Source: Sipunculus nudus (taxonomy: Eukaryota; Annelida; Sipuncula; Golfingiida; Sipunculidae). From it: 64,000 nt of DNA. The position numbers were made by a program, and so were the translations under genes. Below are positions 11,540 through 24,600 of this stretch, in pieces. The notes under the pieces are model-generated. The model made no database searches. It saw only the letters and a list, made by a program, of their open reading frames with translations, and had not been told where the DNA came from. Numbering within the stretch: position 1 is the stretch's first letter; each line of letters begins with the position of its first letter. Location: contig CM049306.1 of the NCBI GenBank assembly GCA_026874595.1, positions 95,719,642 through 95,783,641 on the forward strand, written 5' to 3'.

Positions 11540-14500
11540 ACAGGTACCCCAGACCCTGTAAGTGGTAACTCAGATCATATCATATACATGTACCTCAGAC
11601 CATGTCACAAGTACCCCAGACCCTGTGAGTGGTAACTCTGAGCATGTCATATACATGTACCTCAGACCATGTCACATGTACCTCAGACCCTGTGAGTGGT
11701 ATCTCAGAGCATGTCATATACATGTACCTCAGACCATGGCACAAGTACCACAGACCCTGTGAGTGGTATCTCAGAGCATGTCATATATGTACCTCAGACC
11801 ATGTCACATGTACCTCAGACCCTGTGAGTGGTATCTCAGAGCATGTCAAATATGTACCTCAAACCATGTCACATGTACCTCAGACCCTGTGAGTGGTATC
11901 TCAGAGCATGTCATATATGTACCTCAGACCATGTCACATGTACCTCAGACCCTGTGAGTGGTATCTCAGAGCATGTCATACATGTACCTCAGACAATGTC
12001 ACATGTACCTCAGACCCTGTGAGTGGTATCTCAGAGCATGTCATATATGTACCTCGGACCATGTCACAAGTACATCAGATCCTGTTAGTGGTAACTTGGA
12101 GCATGTTATATATGTACCTCAGACCATGTCACAAGTACCCCAGACCCTGTGAGTGGTATCTCAGAGCATGTCATATATGTACCTCAGACCATGTCACATG
12201 TACCTCAGACCCTGTGAGTGCTAACTCAGAGCATGTTATATTCATATACCTCAGACCACGGCACAAGTACCCAAGACCCTGTGAGACGTAACTGTGAGCA
12301 TGTCATATACATGTACCTCAGACCATGTCACAAGTACCCCAGACCCTGTGAGTGGTAACTCAGAGCATGTCATATACATGTACCTCAGACCATGTCACAA
12401 GTACCCCAGACCCTGTGAGTGGTAACTCAGAGCATGTCAAATATGTACCTAGGACCATGTCACATGTACCTCAGACCCTCTGAGTGGTATCTCAGAGCAT
12501 GTCATATATGTACCTCAGACCATGTCACATGTACCTCAGACCATGTGAGTGCTAACTCAGAGCATGTCATATACATGTACCTCAGACCATGGCACAAGTA
12601 CCCCAGACCCTGTGAGTGGTAACTGTGAGCATGTCATATACATGTACCTCAGACCATGTCACAAGTACCCCAGACCCTGTGAGTGGTAACTCAGAGCATG
12701 TCATATACATGTACCTCAGACCATGTCACATGTACCTCAGACCATGTGAGTGGTAACTCAGAGCATGTCATATATGTACCTCAGACCATGTCACATGTAC
12801 CTTAGACCATGTGAGTGGTAACTTGGAGCATGTCATATATGTACCTCAGACCATGTCACATGTACCTCAGACCATGTGAGTGGTAACTCAGAGCATGTCA
12901 TATATGTACCTCAGACCATGTCACATGAACCTTAGACCATGTGAGTGGTAACTTGGAGCATGACATTTACATGTACCTCAGACCATGTCACATGTACCTC
13001 AGACCCTGTGAGTGCTAACTCAGAGCATGTTATATTCATATACCTCAGACCACGGCACAAGTACCCCAGACCCTGTGAGTGGTAACTGTGAGCATGTCAT
13101 ATACATGTACCTCAGACCATGTCACAAGTACCCCAGACCCTGTGAGTGGTAACTCAGAGCATGTCATATACATGTACCTCAGACCATCTCACAAGTACCC
13201 CAGACCCTGTAAGTGGTAACTCAGAGCATGTCAAATATGTACCTCAGACCATGTCACATGTACCGCGACCCTCTGAGTGGTATCTCAGAGCATGTCATAT
13301 ATGTACCTCAGACCATGTCACATGTACCTCAGACCATGTGAGTGCTAACTCAGAGCATGTCATATACATGTACCTCAGACCACGGCACAAGTACCCCAGA
13401 CCCTGTGAGTGGTAACTGTGAGCATGTCATATACATGTACCTCAGACCATGTCACAAGTACCCCAGACCCTGTGAGTGGTAACTCAGAGCATGTCATATA
13501 CATGTACCTCAGACCATGTCACATGTACCTTAGACCCTGTGAGTGGTTACTCAGAGCATGTCATATATGTACCTCAGACCATGTCACATGTACCTTAGAC
13601 CATGTGAGTTGTAACTCAGAGCATGTCATATATGTACCTCAGACCATGTCACAGGTACATCAGACCCTGTGAGTGGTAACTCAGAGCAAGTCATATACAT
13701 GTACCTCAGACCATGTCACATGTACCTCAGACCATGTGAGTGGTAACTCAGAGCATGTCATATATGTACCTCAGACCATGTCACAAGTACCCCAGACCCT
13801 GTGAGTGGTAACTCAGAGCATGTCATATACATGTACCTCAGACCATGTCACATGTACCTTAGACCCTGTGAGTGGTTACTCAGAGCATGTCATATATGTA
13901 CCTCAGACCATGTCACATGTACCTCAGACCATGTGAGTTGTAACTCAGAGCATGTCATATATGTACCTCAGACCATGTCACAGGTACATCAGACCCTGTG
14001 AGTGGTAACTCAGAGCATGTCATATACATGTACCTCAGACCATGTCACATGTACCTCAGACCATGTGAGTGGTAACTCAGAGCATGTCATATATGTACCT
14101 CAGACCATGTCACATGTACCTTAGACCATGTGAGTGGTAACTGTGAGCATGTCATATACATGTACCTCAGACCATGTCACAAGTACCCCAGACCCTGTGA
14201 GTGGTAACTCAGAGCATGTCATATACATGTACCTCAGACCATGTCACATGTACCTTAGACCCTGTGAGTGGTTACTCAGAGCATGTCATATATGTACCTC
14301 AGACCATGTCACATGTACCTTAGACCATGTGAGTTGTAACTCAGAGCATGTCATATATGTACCTCAGACCATGTCACAGGTACATCAGACCCTGTGAGTG
14401 GTAACTCAGAGCATGTCATATACATGTACCTCAGACCATGTCACATGTACCTCAGACCATGTGAGTGGTAACTCAGAGCATGTCATATATGTACCTCAGA

Positions 14501-15020
14501 CCATGTCACATGTACCTTAGACCATGTGAGTGGTAACTTGGAGCATGTCATATATGTACCTCAGACCATGTCACATGTACCTCAGATTATGTGAGTGGTA
14601 ACTCAGAGCATGTCATATATGTACCTCAGACCATGTCACATGTACCTTAGACCATGTGAGTGGTAACTTGGAGCATGTCATATACATGTACCTCAGACCA
14701 TGTCACATGTACCCCAGACCCTGTGAGTGGTAACTCAGAGCATGTCATATACATGTACCTAAGACCATGTCACATGTACCTCAGACCATGTGAGTGGTAA
14801 CTTGGAGCATGTCATATATGTATCTCAGACCATGTCATATGTACATAATACAGTGTCCCAGGTACCTCAGGCCCTTGAGTGGTAACACAGTATGTCATAT
14901 ATGTACCTCAGACCATGCCACAGGTACAACAGACCCTGTGAGTGGTAACACAGAGCACGTCTTTTATGTACCTCAGATCATGTCATATGTACCTCAGACC
15001 CTGTGAGTGGTAACTCAGAC
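11540..15020. repeat. 65/67-bp minisatellite, about 53 copies
   Basis: Unit about 65 bp: cctcagaccatgtcacatg, tacctcagaccctgtgagtgg and taactcagagcatgtcatat blocks; a variant has atatacatgta instead of atatatgta, giving 67 bp. Each unit holds CCTCAG and GTGAGT, which look like splice acceptor and donor. Repetitive 60-130-codon open frames across the array arise because 65 is not a multiple of 3 and each frame crosses variants of the same words; they are not proteins. Segments at 13409-13672 and 14134-14397 encode identical conceptual peptides, showing an internal duplication of about 725 bp (11 units). Confidence 0.95.
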
Positions 15021-15335
15021 CATGCCATGTACCTCAGACCCAAAAAAAAATGCCTCAGACCATATTATAGGTACCCCAGACCATACTGTAAGTACCTGAG
15101 GCCATGTCATAGATACCTCAGACTGATACAAGTACCTCATACCATGCTTAGGTACCATAGATCATTTTATTGATACCCCAGACCATACTGTAGGTACCTG
15201 AGACCATGTCTTGGATACCTCAGACTGTGATACAAGTACCTCATAACATGCTGAGGTACCGCAGATCATACTATTGATACCCAGGAACATACTGTAGGTA
15301 CCTCACACCATGTTACAGGCACCTCAAACTTATTG
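15021..15335. repeat. degenerate flank of the 65-bp minisatellite
   Basis: Shorter, eroded units such as gtaccccagaccatactgta and ggtacctgagaccatgtc extend the array rightward with increasing divergence, as expected at the old edge of a satellite. Confidence 0.7.
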
Positions 15336-16102
15336 AGCAAATAGTTAAGTCAGTCAATAGTTAAGCTACTTTAAGGTTCTCATGCAAAATTCTGTGCAAT
15401 GGATGGTTGTGACAGATTTATGATATGACCAGCCTTGTGACCTTGTGAGCTTTAGATTCAGCATAACTGCTCAGTTATTGGAGTAGCTGTTGTTTATAGT
15501 AGCTCTGAGTTGATCACTAAATGTCCTCAGGCAGCCTCAGTGTTACAGGTTTACCTTTCTCAGCACATACTTTATGGTTTGGGCTCCTGTATGTCAGTCA
15601 AGGTAGAAGGAGTCTTGTTCTCCAACCGTATGACCTGGCAGAGTTTACTGGTGGGGGCTCCCATTAAATTTGAACTGGTTACCCTCCAACTCAAGGGGCT
15701 CAGTGCTTTGATAATATATTTACTGGTTTGCTAGACCTCAGATCTACTGGAACAAAAAGGAACAATTCATCATTTTCCCACCTGTGTCTTGCACAAAATT
15801 TTGGGTCTTCTGACACATTTAAAGAATAACAGATCACATGACCTTGTCCAAGCAGAAATGGATATATTCTATCTCTGTGATACTAATATGAGTTTATTAT
15901 ATCATTAGCTTGAGATTTTTCAATTACTAATTTCAATAAATGAGTGCCAGCAATCTATATAAATCTTCTTGAAGTGAACAACCACAATCACACTAAAAGG
16001 AAATGTAATAAAACATTCATTATCAGTTATGAAGAAGCACACTGATAAATGAGTCTTATTAATTTTAGACAGTATGTGGTATCTGCTATTTTCAGTGAGT
16101 GT
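15336..16102. other. non-coding, with a tRNA-SINE-like patch
   Basis: Nothing coding is recognised. At about 15560-15735 the minus strand reads like an old tRNA-derived SINE: tatcaaagcactgagcccc is followed by a B-box-like ccagttcaaat and then ggagaacaagactcc. The similarity is weak and ends are undefined. Confidence 0.3.
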
Positions 16103-17112
16103 AAGTGGTCCTGATATCATTATACAGTAGGTGGTCCTGATATCATTAGACAATAGGGGGTCCTGATATCATTAGACAGTAGGTGTTTCTGATATCATTA
16201 GACAGAAGTGGTCCTGATACCATTAGACAGTAGGTGATCTCTAAACATTGTATAGTTCGTCCCAGTATCCGTGTCCACATGTTTTCTGGGATAATTTTTT
16301 ATACAAGTAAAGCAGTGCAACTCTTTCTTGTCCAAAGGTTGCAGGAGCTATTCCGCCGACTAACTGCGTAATAAGTAATGCCTTACCTTGCTTTGATTTT
16401 GAATGAGACAAATAATCCAAAATATGACAAAAACAAGTTTCAGTGTTTACGACTTAATCCTTGCCTGAGAACTGATAATAAACAAGCAAGTCAAACTTAA
16501 GACGTCAGTCAACTGAAGATGACACGCGACTGGTCACTGTGATGTCTTTGTGACGTCACGTTGTCTAACAAACACCAAACGCAGCCATAGATACGGAAAG
16601 TGTACCATGGAGGAGTGTACTGTCCAGCAGAGCCAGGAAGATGCCATCTACGGAATTTCATCATAAATAACACAAAAGAGACGCAAATTAAATATCTTTT
16701 ACATGATATATAACTACTTTACAAAAAATCGGCGGAATATCTGTTTATCTACTTCAGGCCAAAGGGCATTTTTATAGAATATTCTCAAAATAATTATCGC
16801 TAAAAAACATGCAGACATGGGTACTGGGACGGACTATAGACAGTAGGTTGTCTCTGATATTTTCAGACAGTCGGTGGTCTCTGATAGTTTTATACAGTTG
16901 GTGGTCTCTAATATTTTTAGACAGCAGGTGGTTTCTAATATTTTAAAAGAAATGGTGGTCTAGCTCTGATAATTTAGAGAGTTTGTGGTCTCTGCTATTT
17001 TATGAAAGTCGGTGAAAGACCTCTGATATTTTTTAGACTGTAGATGGTCTATGATATTTTCAGACAGTAGGTGGTCTCTGATATTTAAACAGTAGGTTGT
17101 CTCTGATATTTT
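16103..17112. repeat. 26-28-bp minisatellite split by a TIR element
   Basis: Left block (16103-16250): units of about 26 bp with ggtcctgatatcattagaca. Right block (16837-17112): related but diverged units with gacagtaggtggtctctgat. The two blocks belong to one array, separated by a 584-bp inserted element. About 6 units lie on the left and 9-10 on the right. Confidence 0.85.
16253..16836. mobile_element. MITE-like TIR element (584 bp) with TA target site
   Basis: Terminal inverted repeats of about 29 bp: the left starts tagttcgtcccagtatcc and the reverse complement of the right starts tagtccgtcccagtaccc, 24/29 identical. Inner arms also match imperfectly (tattccgccgact near 16350; tcggcggaata near 16730). 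The flanking TA dinucleotides (16251-16252, 16837-16838) would be a TA duplication, as in Tc1/mariner-like elements, although tata at both ends leaves the exact boundary ambiguous. No transposase; a 19-codon open frame starting at the ATG in gtaccatggagg (near 16607) is the only coding hint. Confidence 0.75.
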
Positions 17113-19520
17113 TATATCTCTGCAGGGTAGGGATATGCATAGTTGCATTTTTTACTAAAAAGTAAAGAGATTTTTGTTTGGCCTAGTTTGATACCATATA
17201 TCATTTAACAAAACAAATACTGGCCTGGCCTGTGTGATTTCAATCTAGTTACTAAACCTAAAAGGGTAAAGGCACACTTGATGTGATCACAACCAAATCA
17301 ATCGAGCTGTGACACCTTCCCCGGGTTAACCAAGAGACACTGATCTAGTTCCAATTTCACTGTAAGCACACATCGCTTCGCACCTAAACCATGCCTTTCA
17401 GCAGTCAGAGAGAGACCGATTACCCTGATCTAGTAAGCAGCTTGGCCCAGAGCCAGGATGAGCAATTAAGATTTAAAATTGTGTGGGCACACAAGGTCCA
17501 CTTTTGTTAGTCGGTCTGCCAAACTGTCTCTGTATCTCACATGATACAACGATGAGTAAAGACGTAAACGAATTAAAGAAACAGACATTTAAAATGACTA
17601 CAGGCTGCATGAATACAACAATGCTGAAATTAACAAACAAAAATGGGGGAAAATTGATGTCATAAATACTGAACATATACAGTTACCGTTGCATTTTCTG
17701 CAGCAGTGAGAAAAAATCCTGGTTAATACAATCATGGCTGGCAATAGGTTTTACTGTCAATTCTAATGAAAACTGCTAGGTTTAATTTTTATCAACTGAT
17801 GAGTAGATTTTTTTATTCATTACTAAAAGTCTGATGGTTAATCTCCTTGTCCTCAGCTGTAGCCAACGAGAAATAATTCAAATGCAAAGTTACTGAATAC
17901 CCTTCTAATACTCATGCCTGTGTATTGTTAGGCCTCACTGTTAGGTATTGCCTACAGCTACCATCACTCAATGCATTCAAGAGAAACAAGAGCTGGCATC
18001 TTAGTAATCACATGTATGATTCTGGTACTCATCATATCATTATCTCAGAAAGTCCTCTGCAGCAGGGATGCTGAATAATACTTATAAATTACTGTTCACG
18101 TACAGCATCACATGCTGTCTGGGTGAATAAAACAGTGGTGTAGCTGATATCTGGGCAGCTGGCTGGCAGAGAAACAAAGAAGTTCACCAACAATTAATGA
18201 AAAATTCATTCAGTAACTATGAATAGAGGAGTATCAGAAAGGTTCTAAGAAATGCTCAACTCCCACAGCAGCCTCTAAACCCATAAAGAGCTTCCAAATA
18301 GAAATAAAATCCTCCTTACCTAGTAGTATCATATAATGTTTTACTTGCATAACAGAACTGGCTCTGTAGGAATTTACATATTTGGCATTTAGTGTAGAGT
18401 AATAATAACTGAAGCACTGGTCCAGGCAGCCCCTTAGCTACACTGCAGTCACTCCAAGAATCTTCCTATTAGTGGGCACATTGATGCAGTGATAATAAGT
18501 ATAGATAATACAGAGATTTGCATATAAACATGCCTACCCAATGTAAAGTCACCAGTAATTGTGTAATTCAGTCTGGTTAAAAAAAAACTGAACTTACTAG
18601 TAATAATAAAAGATCACAGCAAAACTTCTATTCTATAGGTGCACCAACACCTTTATTTTTTTCTGGTACAAAGGTTCATGAATTGAATGAATAAACATAA
18701 GCCAGTCAGGTAAACCAGGAGAGATTTATCAAAAGGTTATAAAAATGGGTACAAAAATGAGAATGACTCATGGGTCACAACACTCAGCTGAAGCTCTAGC
18801 TAATGTATAAGATTGGCAAACATTGGTAACTTTTATTCACATTTTAAAGAAAATGTTTGCCAATTTTGTTCTGATTTAATTAGAAGATAGGTATCCTAAT
18901 TACTGATCGAGCTATTCTGAGGTAATACTGAGACATGGCTGATATTTATAAAAAAAATAACCATATAACATGTCAGACAAAAATAAGAGAGCACCACTAG
19001 TGTATATATGATAGATAAATCTTTAGAATCAACAAGAATGGCATATTTCAAAGGAACCTTTGCATGAATTCTAGGGACCTTGGTGCTTTGTGTGAATTTG
19101 TACTAAAAATGGGCCAGGGTTGTAGTGATGACTCTAAATTCTTAGTTGTATTCTTGAGGCTACTCAAAATAGGCTAATTACAGTGAAATTTAACAACTGG
19201 CTTTTTCTAACAAGTGACACTTCTGAAAAACTGGATGGACAAATTTTGCTCAAATTTCCATGCTGGCAGTCTCAAAATTGAAGATCAGACATTTTCTATA
19301 TCTGATGAAGCACCTACAATAAATTTTCAAATACCTTGACCATTAAGAAGAGTCTTTGAGGGTGATTAAAATCTCGATTTTTCCCATAAAGCTTGCATAA
19401 TTGTAGGTCACCATGGCTCCCAGAGAAATGAATAGAGATTTTATAAGAGGACCTGAGAAAAAATATAAATTTTTTTTTGTTTTTAAATTTTTAAATGCAT
19501 TAAAAAATATAGAAGTTTAG
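17113..19520. other. non-coding DNA, nothing recognisable
   Basis: Stop-dense, AT-rich, no tandem structure or TIR pair noticed. The overlapping 60-67-codon frames on both strands near 17473-17676 have no protein-like features. Confidence 0.5.
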
Positions 19521-19815
19521 GCCAAAAAAAAAGGTATGGTTCTCAGGCACTTTTTTTCAGAAATCAGTGCGGGCAGGCAATTTTTTTTATTCTTTTTTTT
19601 CTATGATTCGATAAAAATGTTATAGGATTCAGGGAAAAGCATGATGAAAAAACAGATTTTTTTGGGTAAACAGATAAAACAACTACATAAAAAAGGAAAT
19701 CTTATCAAAATTGTATTATTTTTTCTTGTTCATGGATTAAAGTCAAAAGAAAAATGTTGATGCAGGGGTAATATTGATGCAGGAGGTGCCTGAGAACCAT
19801 AACTTTTTTTTTGGC
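19521..19815. repeat. foldback: 30-bp inverted arms, 235-bp loop
   Basis: The left arm (19521-19550) reads gcc, a run of A, then ggtatggttctcaggcac. The right arm (19786-19815) is its reverse complement with one mismatch (gtgcctgagaaccata, then a run of T, then ggc). The loop holds several T-rich tracts. Probably a short MITE or its remnant; no clear target duplication seen. Confidence 0.75.
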
Positions 19816-21130
19816 TTTATATGAATTTCAGGCAAAAATAAAGGAATGATATAGGTGTTACTGCACAATCATGGTTTACACTGCAAATTAATCTATTCTC
19901 CAAGCATCAAGGTCTGTTTAATTAAAGGTCTTTTTAATTAAAGGTCTGTTTAATTGATTTAATTAACTTGTGTAACTGCAAACACTGACATGTACAGTTA
20001 TACAAAACAGTGGCATGTTTTCAATAATATCAGGATAACTATTATTTTTCAGTAATAAAAATTATGTCAGAAACACAATTATGCAGTGGAAAAAAAATTA
20101 AGAAATAGAGGAGATTATGGTCTAAATGCTGGAAAATAAAGGAGATTTTTTTATATGAAAATATTGGAAATATAGATGCCAATGGGAGCCATGCAGAAGA
20201 GACCAGTTTAAAAATATGAGAGACTGTGGTCATGGATTGGTCTGATTCCTGTGAGACAGGAAGAAAACTTGCATGTCATTCATACGTCAGCACGGTGACC
20301 TCAAAACAACACAGACTTCATGTAGGTTTACCCCATAGACCACTATATAAAAACATGTGGTAAGATACTTTGGTTATTCAGAAAGTCCCTTATGTTTACC
20401 AAGATGTAATCAGGATACCTCATGTTCACCTGTTTTTGCCAAGAAATTTTTTATCAATTACATTTTAAGGGGGTAAATGGTAATATAGGGTAGAAGATTA
20501 AAGGGCCTTATTTTCAAAAAGGAAAATAAATAGTTCCCTTAAAATTTATTAAAGAAACATAGTTATTTAAAAATGTAAGAAATCAGTCAACATTTTACAA
20601 CAAATCAGCCCCATATATAGCGGTCGAGGTCAACTGCTGCTGATTGGATGATGTCATGTAAACAATCTAAAAAATTTAACCAGCTAAGACAAAGACGGCT
20701 ACTGGTGCAGGAAGACATTTAATATATCAGATTATATTGTAAAAAAATAAAAAAAGTTGTGAAACAAAAACTTGAGATTTATTTAAAATGTCTAAATTGT
20801 TAAACTTGAGATTTATTTAAAATTTCTTAATTGTTATATTAGGCTGTCACTTTCACATGCAGCTTTCTAGGAATATTTAAAAAAATATAACCTTTCATGA
20901 AAATTATCTCCAAAAGATAGCTGGACACAGGTTGGTGGAACAGAGAATAGTTCTATAAACTACAGCACCAAACACAATAAGATACAATGAGGCTAGTCTG
21001 TGAGATGGTCTCAATGAAGAACTGAGATTAAAGGTCCAGAAGTACTGACATATATAGTTCCATTGTTAAATGGAAGACAGTTGCCTGGCATAGAAACAAG
21101 TCTACACTGAGATAGTGCAGATCAAATGAA
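19816..21130. other. non-coding DNA, nothing recognisable
   Basis: AT-rich intronic-looking sequence. A short local duplication of 'aattaaaggtct' at about 19920-19946 and of 'aaacttgagatttatttaaaat' near 20766-20822 are the only structures. Confidence 0.5.
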
Positions 21131-21139
21131 AGAAAGTTG

Positions 21140-21620
21140 ATATGAACTAGAAACACCTATTTCCGTGCAAAGTTTGCACATCTGTATTTGATCACATTGA
21201 ATATATATGTGTGCTGTTGTGTGTCCTATGAGGTCAAAGGTCATTGAAAACATACTTAAACATTCTAAAAAAACTAGAATACGGGTAGTCGACAAGCGAC
21301 TATGTGTATCTGCCAAAATCAGAGTGGAACGGGTGAAGTGAGGCATGGATTGAGTGGCAAGGGGAAATAGAGTGTTGCATATTAGCATGGATGTCTGCAG
21401 CCGAAATGTGTATGTAGGTTGCACCACCTACCACAAATCAAGAAAGCTGTCCAAGTTGTATACAAATGCAAAATTTTAGGCAGAAAAGTCAAACCACTAC
21501 AGAGATATGAGTGATTTTAGCCCACAGCAGACAAATATACAAACAAACTGGCGGTGTCAGCGGTGGAACCCGGTCAAAAACATAGTATCAGCAAAACTTT
21601 GTTTTAGCGGATACAATTAA
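21140..21620. repeat. dispersed repeat (probable molluscan interspersed element)
   Basis: Contains gaggtcaaaggtcattgaaa, aactagaatacgggtagtcg, gcagccgaaatgtgtatg, and an end of the type ttttagcccacagcagac then acaaactggcgg. I associate this layout with interspersed repeats in molluscan genomes. The 101-codon minus-strand frame within it lacks protein character. Confidence 0.45.
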
Positions 21621-24600
21621 TTAAGTTAGGAATATGGTATTTCATTAAACTCCTTAGAAACAAATGCTACTCTCCAGTTCCTGAATTATAAAAATTTCAT
21701 GTGAAACAAAACTAGATCTGTGTGAAATACATAGAGCTATAACAATCATATTCATAAGCTACGGGACCTGAGGCAGTAAATCTCAGTCATAAATGTACTG
21801 TAAAACCACAATTCTAACAATAAGGTATTTACATTATCTTTTATATTTTCTTTAGAACAGCTGTTGCTGTCTTAGCATGTATGATAAACATTGGAAACTT
21901 ACAGTATAACAATATTCAACTTCCAAAGATGATAATAAAATGTAACAAAGGCATCTAAATCAATAGAGGCAGACATATTCCAATGATGTTTGTTCGCTAA
22001 AAAATTAGCATCTACCAAATAAAATCTGCATCCAAATAAAAAAAAAAAAACTTATTATCACTGCATCGACGCGCCCACTAATAGGCAAAAAAGTTCTGAA
22101 CTGCCCATCAGTTAAAAGCCAGATTAAAATATAATTTACATTTCACTGTAATTATCAACAATTTTATGGTGCACATGCAGCTTTCATTTGATAACAAGTG
22201 AATAGATTTGTAATTATTACATCAAACTAACCCTATTTTTGTAGTGTTGTTGTGATCTGATCATTAGAGGAGTAGTTTGATGAGACTGACAAATTAATTG
22301 TTCCTAATGATACACAAACACACATACAGTGCCAGGAGCCCTTGACTAACTCTTGATGATATCAATTTAAGCTGGTTTTGGTGAATTAAAGAAATCTTCA
22401 CTCTGCCCTACAGTTTAATGAGATAGCATTTTCATCAATGATTGAGAATGATTTATAAAAAATAAAATGATGAATTTCTGCAACTGTTCATTAACTTCAT
22501 GGCTCAAACTAATTGGGTTTAATGGGGTATTTGAATGAAGAACAACAGTTGACATGATGTATTGAACAGTTTCTTCTGATATTTCATCTATTTTACCTGT
22601 CAACAATGCGCCGCACAGATTGTGTCGTTTCCTCTTACAATCTGAAGACAAAGCTGTTATATTCGTCACTTCTTCCAGTTATGATTTCTACAGAGCTTTC
22701 TCGGAACCTGTTTGATATTTGTCTTACTTAAAAGACAGATGGTCAAATAAAAACAGTCAAAAGTTTTCAAGTTAATTCACCACTTGTAAAAGATGAATCC
22801 AGATTTCTACTGCAAAATAAAACATGAATTCCATTAAATTTATTTTAAAAGGTTGCGACCCTTTCCTTTTGATGGTCTGATTATCTGGAAACAGTGTTAA
22901 ATGTGGTGTAAAAGAAGATACGCTACTCTCTGTCTGCTTGGAGATGGATGCTTTTTATCAACTACATTAAGATTAATCCAGATGTCGTAGCATTTATTCA
23001 GACATCTGAGCTTAGCTGTGTGGCTATCTTTCAAATCGCCATATGCCCTGCGCAGGGAATACCATTTGTAGCCCATGAAATGAAGAACCTTGTGTCAGCT
23101 TTATTTAATTATCACACTCAAAAGAATCCAATGAATGAAAATCACTTGCCTCATATAGTACTAAACTCTAAACTTAAATGTATCAAGGTCATGTCATGTC
23201 AGTGCTAGTATCAAATAGTGGAGTGCAAATTAAAGGGAGATAATCAGGAGCATTATTATGCCATTCTTTCATACTATCAGTTCACTTTTGATTTACAAAA
23301 AAGTTTCCCTGGCAAAATCATCCCAGCACATGGTCTCAGTTCCTCCCCTTGAGGTGTTTAACACTTTATTGTGGTTCTGCATGTTAGTAAACACAATCCA
23401 CATGTCTATTTATAATAACAAGGCCAAGTGACCCAAGGTTTTAATTTTGCATATGCATGACAGATCTCAAACAAAGTGTAGATGGACATGGACCTTCTTG
23501 TCCTCTGATATATTTCTGCTGGATGGACATTACTTTCCATGGGCCGAATGTAAATTAATTGAAGAACCTGTCCCAACAGAATTGTACAATAGGTCCTGGG
23601 GCCTCAGCTGAAATGACAAGGAAAGCACAGTGTGAGCCCTTACATGTACTGGGTCCCAGGCCTGAGTCACTGCAACATGCAGAATTTTGCCAGTGGGAAC
23701 TGGTATTACATTTTTTGAGCCCAAGTCAGTCAGGGCATCCCCTGATTGACAGGTGTTGTGGACTAAGCGATGCACAGAGTCCCAAATGCTGTGTTTAGGT
23801 TGATGCCTGTTATATCGCGCCTTGTCCACCCTTTTTAACACTCCTGTCCAGGACTAAGTCAACAGTTTCAGGAAAATTTTTTGGCAGGAACCAATATTGG
23901 CCATTTTAATTGATTTTATTGATGATTGGTCATTTTCCTTCATAACTGATTAAATTGGTTGCATTTTTGCATAATTGATTAAAACTTTTATGTAGTACAA
24001 AGAAAAGAAATAATATATTATCCAGAAAAATAATTTGTTTTCTTTTTAAGTAGTGAACAGCATTACATCTGAAACTTGTGCAATGAACAAGTGTCCACCA
24101 CCCTGCTGGTACACTGAGGTTTCAGCCTGATGATATAATTTATTCACTTAGTCAGTAATTTAGTGAATCCAGGGCCATGCCCGTTCTTTAACTGATACAG
24201 TAGCTCATCCTTGAAGTATAACAGAGCATATGGCAGGACATCTGGCTATATACAGATATGGATGAGACACAGTATAAATACAGTCCTGTGTTATGAGGCC
24301 ACCCATCAGACTGGACAAAAGTGGTCTTTATGCACAGGTGATCTCATCAAAAAGGTCAGTTATAACCAATGAGAGAGAGATAAAAGAGAGAAATATTTTA
24401 TTCAACATAAAAGTAATGTATGACCAAAGTGAATGCTTTTGGTTCACCCAAGAGTGGTCTAAATAGACAGGTGGTTTTCTCAGGCAGGGTCCCCGTAAAA
24501 CTTAAAACTGGAAACTGGGAGAACTGTCAGAACAGATGTATCCAAGATAGATGCTGCAGGTCTAATATTACAAACATTCTGTAATAATCTCATGCTTAAA

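Noticed and set aside
11562-15006. Series of 64-132-codon plus-strand open frames with CTSDHVTCTSDP-type repeats
   Set aside because: They are translations of the 65/67-bp satellite. Unit length is not a multiple of 3, so each frame cycles through the same words, and the frames overlap each other. No gene context.
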